A stretch of DNA of 64,000 nt, from contig JTDE01000134.1 of assembly GCA_014338405.1 (NCBI GenBank), positions 263,266-327,265 on the forward strand, given 5' to 3'. Of the stretch, positions 60,201 to 64,000 are shown piece after piece. Origin of the DNA: Paragonimus skrjabini miyazakii. Lineage: Eukaryota; Platyhelminthes; Trematoda; Plagiorchiida; Troglotrematidae. A program made the position numbers and the translations under genes. Every line of letters begins with the position of its first letter. The stretch's first letter is position 1. The notes beneath the pieces are model-generated. The model was not told where the DNA came from and did no database searches. It saw nothing but the letters and a program-made list of their open reading frames with translations.

Positions 60201-60773
60201 GTATTGGCCAAAGCCTTGCTTACTATTTACCAGTTATCAGGGTTTATCAAACATGACTACTGAATGAACATAGTATATTTTAACTTCTGACTTGAACTTA
60301 TGTAAACTTGGACCAATCCCACAGCCGTCTCCAATCTGTATTGGAACAAAAGAGTGAAATCGTTTATGGCTGACACTCCTGATGCATGAAGGCATGATTT
60401 AAGATATGATGTTCTTGTAAACAAACATTCTCAACGAGAAAGGCGTATATTACACGTTGTGAAGGCCTAGAATTCCGACTGTTGCCGTCATCGCAAGATC
60501 GGTTCAGGGACGCCGAGTTAACTTTCTATGCATAACCCAGGTTTATTGGAGAGGTTATTGCAAAACATATGGCTGAATTGGATTATGTAAACACTTCCAG
60601 TGACCGTCAGATATTCGGTTAAGTCCGAGTGATATTCGAATGTACTGAATTTCGAAATGAAAAGAAGCAACTGAGCTTCTGTGTTTGCGTTAAGTCAGCT
60701 AAGGATTGATTGGTCACTGAGGTATTATCACGGGCAATAGATGTTTATATCGAAAAACCTAGCAAGCATAGCA

Positions 60774-61045
60774 ACTCATTACTCACAAGAGAGAGTGGTT
60801 GAGCGGTCACATTTGTTAATTCAGTCGTACCTAATGTGAAGTCAATGGCGCAGTGGTAACCACGGTTGCCGTATGAAAGCGTGCCTGGAGTTCTAGTCCC
60901 AGTAATGACGAGGATATGCAATACTGATGAAGTCTATTGAGAGCGTAACTCGTGTCTAATAATTGTGCTGTTCGGAAGAGACAGAGTGGAATGTCTATGG
61001 AAATGCGACAGCTGCGATCATTTGTGGGTGATGTTCAACCTGAAA
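60774..61045 (+). mobile_element. SINE-A copy 8
   Basis: Well preserved. An A-box-like tggcgcagtgg lies at about 60847, a B-box-like gagttctagtccc at about 60887, and a complete tail ends gatgttcaacctgaaa. It shares many private changes with copy 9 (minus strand), for example gccgtatgaaagcgtgcctg and taataattgtgctg. Confidence 0.85.
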
Positions 61046-61067
61046 CTCTTCAATAGTCGGCTTCAGA

Positions 61068-61246
61068 CTATCCACCACTTCATCTTTCTACTATACATTT
61101 ACCTTGGAAAAAAGTCGAAGCCAACGAAAGCCACTGAAACATATGTTGAATGGTTTAGGCATCAAAAATGGCGAATACCGCAGTATAGCTTAAAAGATGT
61201 GAAAATTACGGATCAAAACACTATGCTTCATATTTTGTCAGATTAG
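61068..61246 (+). CDS. ORF after SINE-A copy 8
   Basis: Open after a cggcttcag acceptor-like site. It includes KKSKPTKATETYVEWFRHQK and ends at a stop with no donor. Phase 0, unlike the exon series. It could be a terminal exon or chance. Confidence 0.25.
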
Positions 61247-61841
61247 TCTTCTGAATCGTTCATAATCTCAACCACGCTGTTTTTGCCTTAATGTGTGATT
61301 AAGCTCACCTAGTACTTTCACCTGATAAAAAACAAAACCGGTTATGATAGGGATGATTCAAGTAAGCTAAGTTAACTGTTAACTGGTTAACCGTAAACAG
61401 TGTGAAAACAGATGAGTCAAAGATGGTCTCGGTATCTACATGAGGTACTTGATCGACTGTTACTGAGAAGCGAGTGCAGTCTATAAAATTCTTACATATT
61501 TCATGTTCAGTTATCATTGACCAAAGAATGTTATTACTATTCGTTATTTATTGATCATTATTTCATATTGATTAATATCCATTGTTTTGACTAACGGCCT
61601 AATTAACTGCTCATATTTGCGAACAGTCTTATTACATTTCAATGCAATGCATCTTTCCCGTTTATCTGTATGATAATCTATCGTGTTGGATATTCAATTT
61701 TATTCAAATGAATAGATGAATATTATCCATTGGAGACACTTACTGTCTAGTGCAATGAATTATATTAATCAAGAGTAAACTAGGTACTTCGCACTATCCG
61801 ATATGAGGCATAAATAAAATTCTAATGTTATTTGTTCTCAG

Positions 61842-61889
61842 CTTGTATTATCGCAAACATCAGCGTTCTCAATTGTAATTATTTAGTAT
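61842..61889 (+). CDS. Candidate phase-1 exon (48 nt)
   Basis: The strong acceptor gttatttgttctcag is followed by CIIANISVLNCNYLV in phase 1. The best-looking donor nearby (a|gtatgt at 61886) is out of phase. The in-phase donor t|gtaccc is weak. Confidence 0.3.
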
Positions 61890-63121
61890 GTACCCGTGAA
61901 TATTACAAATGCCGGGCGTAAATTTTAACCGACCAGGCGACATTATTGATCAGCATATCATCTTGTTAAATTACGGAAAGTACTGTAGTCTTATCGCTCT
62001 GTCAAGCTCACTTCAACTTCCACAAACCTGCAAAGCGTAGTGATGTACTAGGACTCTTAATGCGAGACACTTTTATTCCAAGTCGACGATGTAGACCAGT
62101 GGTCAAGATGAACTGTTAAACTTGCCATTTCAATGACTGGATATGGTGATATATCATGATGGGAGGAAAATCTGATCGTTGTTGAACAAGCATATCGAGG
62201 ATTGTTTAAGTGTTGACGCATTCTTGACCCAAAATTAAACAGTACTAAAATGTTATCCTTATACGGTTGATTTGAAACTTAGGAAGCACTATTTAACATT
62301 CCCAACTAACTGTGTTGGAAAATTTACTAATATGACCTATTTAGAAGTGTCCAAATCGATCTGTAACTGGTTATGACATCAAAGGCAAAAGCTGACCTGT
62401 TTGAACACAATGGCTAGTTCACTTGAGATTTGTTAGTCACAAAGAAGAAAATGTATGACAGGTTTTGTTTATCATTGCGGTTCCTTTTTAACAAATTCAC
62501 GTGACTGTCAACCGCTTCTTTTAGTGATGATGTATGCCTAAACTGCCACAGATCGCTTGCAATATGCAGCATCTCTCCGACCAAAAATAATTGTTCCCGA
62601 AGTAGTTGCATCTCGGAAGGCATTGTCGTACAACCTGAACTGTATTCATCATCTGTTGTAGGTCAGCGTTGAAAAGTTGATCTATACAAACAATTTTAAA
62701 ATATTTGAGCTGTATCACGGTTGTGGTAGCAATCATTTGCCTCATCCTGGGTTCGAAGATTACTCTTTTATAATCCAAGGCACTAATTCTGATCAACACT
62801 GTTAACTATCTGCAGCCTCAATTTGTAAAATTTATCAAACTCACATTGTTAATTTTCTACCGGCATTGACGTCATCGGTTCACGATTGTGACACTTGCGG
62901 CTAAAACGTCCAAATGTTTTTTGAGCGGCAAATTGAATTTCCAAAAACAAATGATTCCGCCGCGTCTATTTCTGGCTTGGTAACAATGATGTCATTTACT
63001 CAGCTGAAGTCATCGATCAAGCCGCTACGGCTCAAATTCTTTGAGATGTGAGCTAAGGGCACGCAACCTGTCAGTAGTGTGTTCTGACTGAATTAATGAG
63101 TTGTTCTTAGAAATGTTTCAG

Positions 63122-63139
63122 TGTGTGCTAGGTTTCGAT
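63122..63139 (+). CDS. Candidate 18-nt micro-exon
   Basis: The acceptor gaaatgtttcag and the strong donor cgat|gtgagt enclose CARFR in phase 1-1. Too short to call with confidence. Confidence 0.3.
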
Positions 63140-63361
63140 GTGAGTTTCGTAATAGCATCGTTTAGACGTGACTTACGGGAAGTAGTTCATTATCAAGTCA
63201 CAGTGAGTTGATCAGGTCACATGTGAAGTCAGTGACCTATTGAGTAGCATAAGGTCATAAAACCTGGAAACCGATATTCCATTTATGGCTCAGCCTAATG
63301 TTGCGCAAAGAGTTTTGTAATTTATGTATTTCTGCTGAGTAGTGGAGGATTCCGTTAATTT

Positions 63362-63765
63362 CAAGTTGAACATCACCCACAAATGATCGCAGCTGTCGCA
63401 TTTCCATAGACATTCCACTCTGTCTCTTCCGAACAGCACAATTATTAGACACGAGTTACGCTCTCAATAGACTTCATCAGTATTGCATATCCTCGTCATT
63501 ACTGGGACTAGAACTCCAGGCACGCTTTCATACGGCAACCGTGGTTACCACTGCGCCATTGACTTCACATTAGGTACGACTGAATTAACAAATGTGACCG
63601 CTCAACCACTTTATCTTGTGAGTAATGATCAGGTTGCCCGATTGCCTCAAGAGAAGACACAGTTACTATTTGCTAACTCCAATCGATGACCCCTTGACTA
63701 GGACTTCTCTCCAAGTTGGAAGCACAGAAATCATTGACTTGTTGAGTGGTATTTGTTCACTGATG
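63362..63765 (-). mobile_element. SINE-A copy 9, full length
   Basis: The most complete copy, on the minus strand. The 5' region (63765-63615) carries the caatcgggcaacctga block, followed by a tRNA-like part (63570-63500) and a tail to 63362. It is nearly identical to copy 8 over about 250 nt. Confidence 0.85.
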
Positions 63766-63960
63766 AGTGAATCAATGAGCGCAGTGATAAACACGGTTGC
63801 CTCATGAACAGCGTGATCGGAGTTCTAGTCCTGGCAGTGGCAAGATTAAGCACTATTGACGAGCTCTAATATGAGCGAAACTCGAGTCTAGTGTTTCTTT
63901 TTGAGAGGGACCGACTGGACCGTCTGTGGGAATGCAACAGCTGCGATCAATTTATGTATT
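63766..63960 (+). mobile_element. SINE-A copy 10
   Basis: Starts just before the A-box region and runs through the tail to cagctgcgatcaatt. It is head-to-head with copy 9. Confidence 0.75.
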
Positions 63961-64000
63961 GATATAATTTGCGATGGTTTGTGAATAATATTAAACATAA

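Noticed and set aside
1..64000. CRISPR array, rRNA, bacterial operon or promoter features
   Set aside because: No regularly spaced repeats, rRNA cores or operon layout. The sequence is plainly eukaryotic.

Overview
The window looks like intron-rich DNA from a flatworm, most likely a digenean trematode. This is inferred from the AT-rich background, introns of 0.4 to 6 kb crowded with old repeats, two kinds of Penelope-like element, an APE-type LINE and tRNA-derived SINEs. No bacterial operon, rRNA gene, CRISPR array or intact long host ORF is visible, and I could not name the species.

The main finding is a series of very small putative exons on the + strand, spread from position 1172 to 58632. 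I can place 22 with reasonable splice sites (48 to 183 nt, most 48 to 63 nt). Each length is a multiple of three, and each starts and ends in phase 1, so any exon could be skipped without changing the reading frame. Joined, they give a 491-codon open frame with no stop at any junction. Seven exons are exactly 63 nt and five exactly 51 nt. The peptides are leucine-rich, probably helical, and usually bounded by D/A/G at the start and G/S at the end. I recognise no domain. The layout recalls schistosome micro-exon genes, but the exons are longer. Both ends of the gene seem to lie outside the window, and weaker candidate exons are listed at low confidence.

The introns carry the mobile elements. 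A deleted LINE copy lies at 5945-7400 (+) and a nearly complete, 5'-truncated copy at 25600-28625 (-). Penelope-like remnants lie at 3225-3545 (-), 12909-13320 (an almost perfect 159-bp palindrome flanked by a 12-bp direct repeat), 15920-16265 (-), 29190-29830 (+, another lineage), 36640-37140 (+), 41815-43015 (-, with reverse transcriptase) and 43575-43960 (-). A tRNA-derived SINE family (SINE-A) occurs about ten times (126-601, 37168-37960, 54493-54660, 57505-57785, 59940-61045, 63362-63960), twice or three times as head-to-head pairs. A second tRNA-like family (SINE-B) lies at 17810-17965, next to a 258-bp hairpin. A tandem duplication at 41399-41802 carries a short ORF ending in a membrane segment.

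The exon calls come from reading splice signals and frames by eye. RNA-seq or homologous genomes would settle them.
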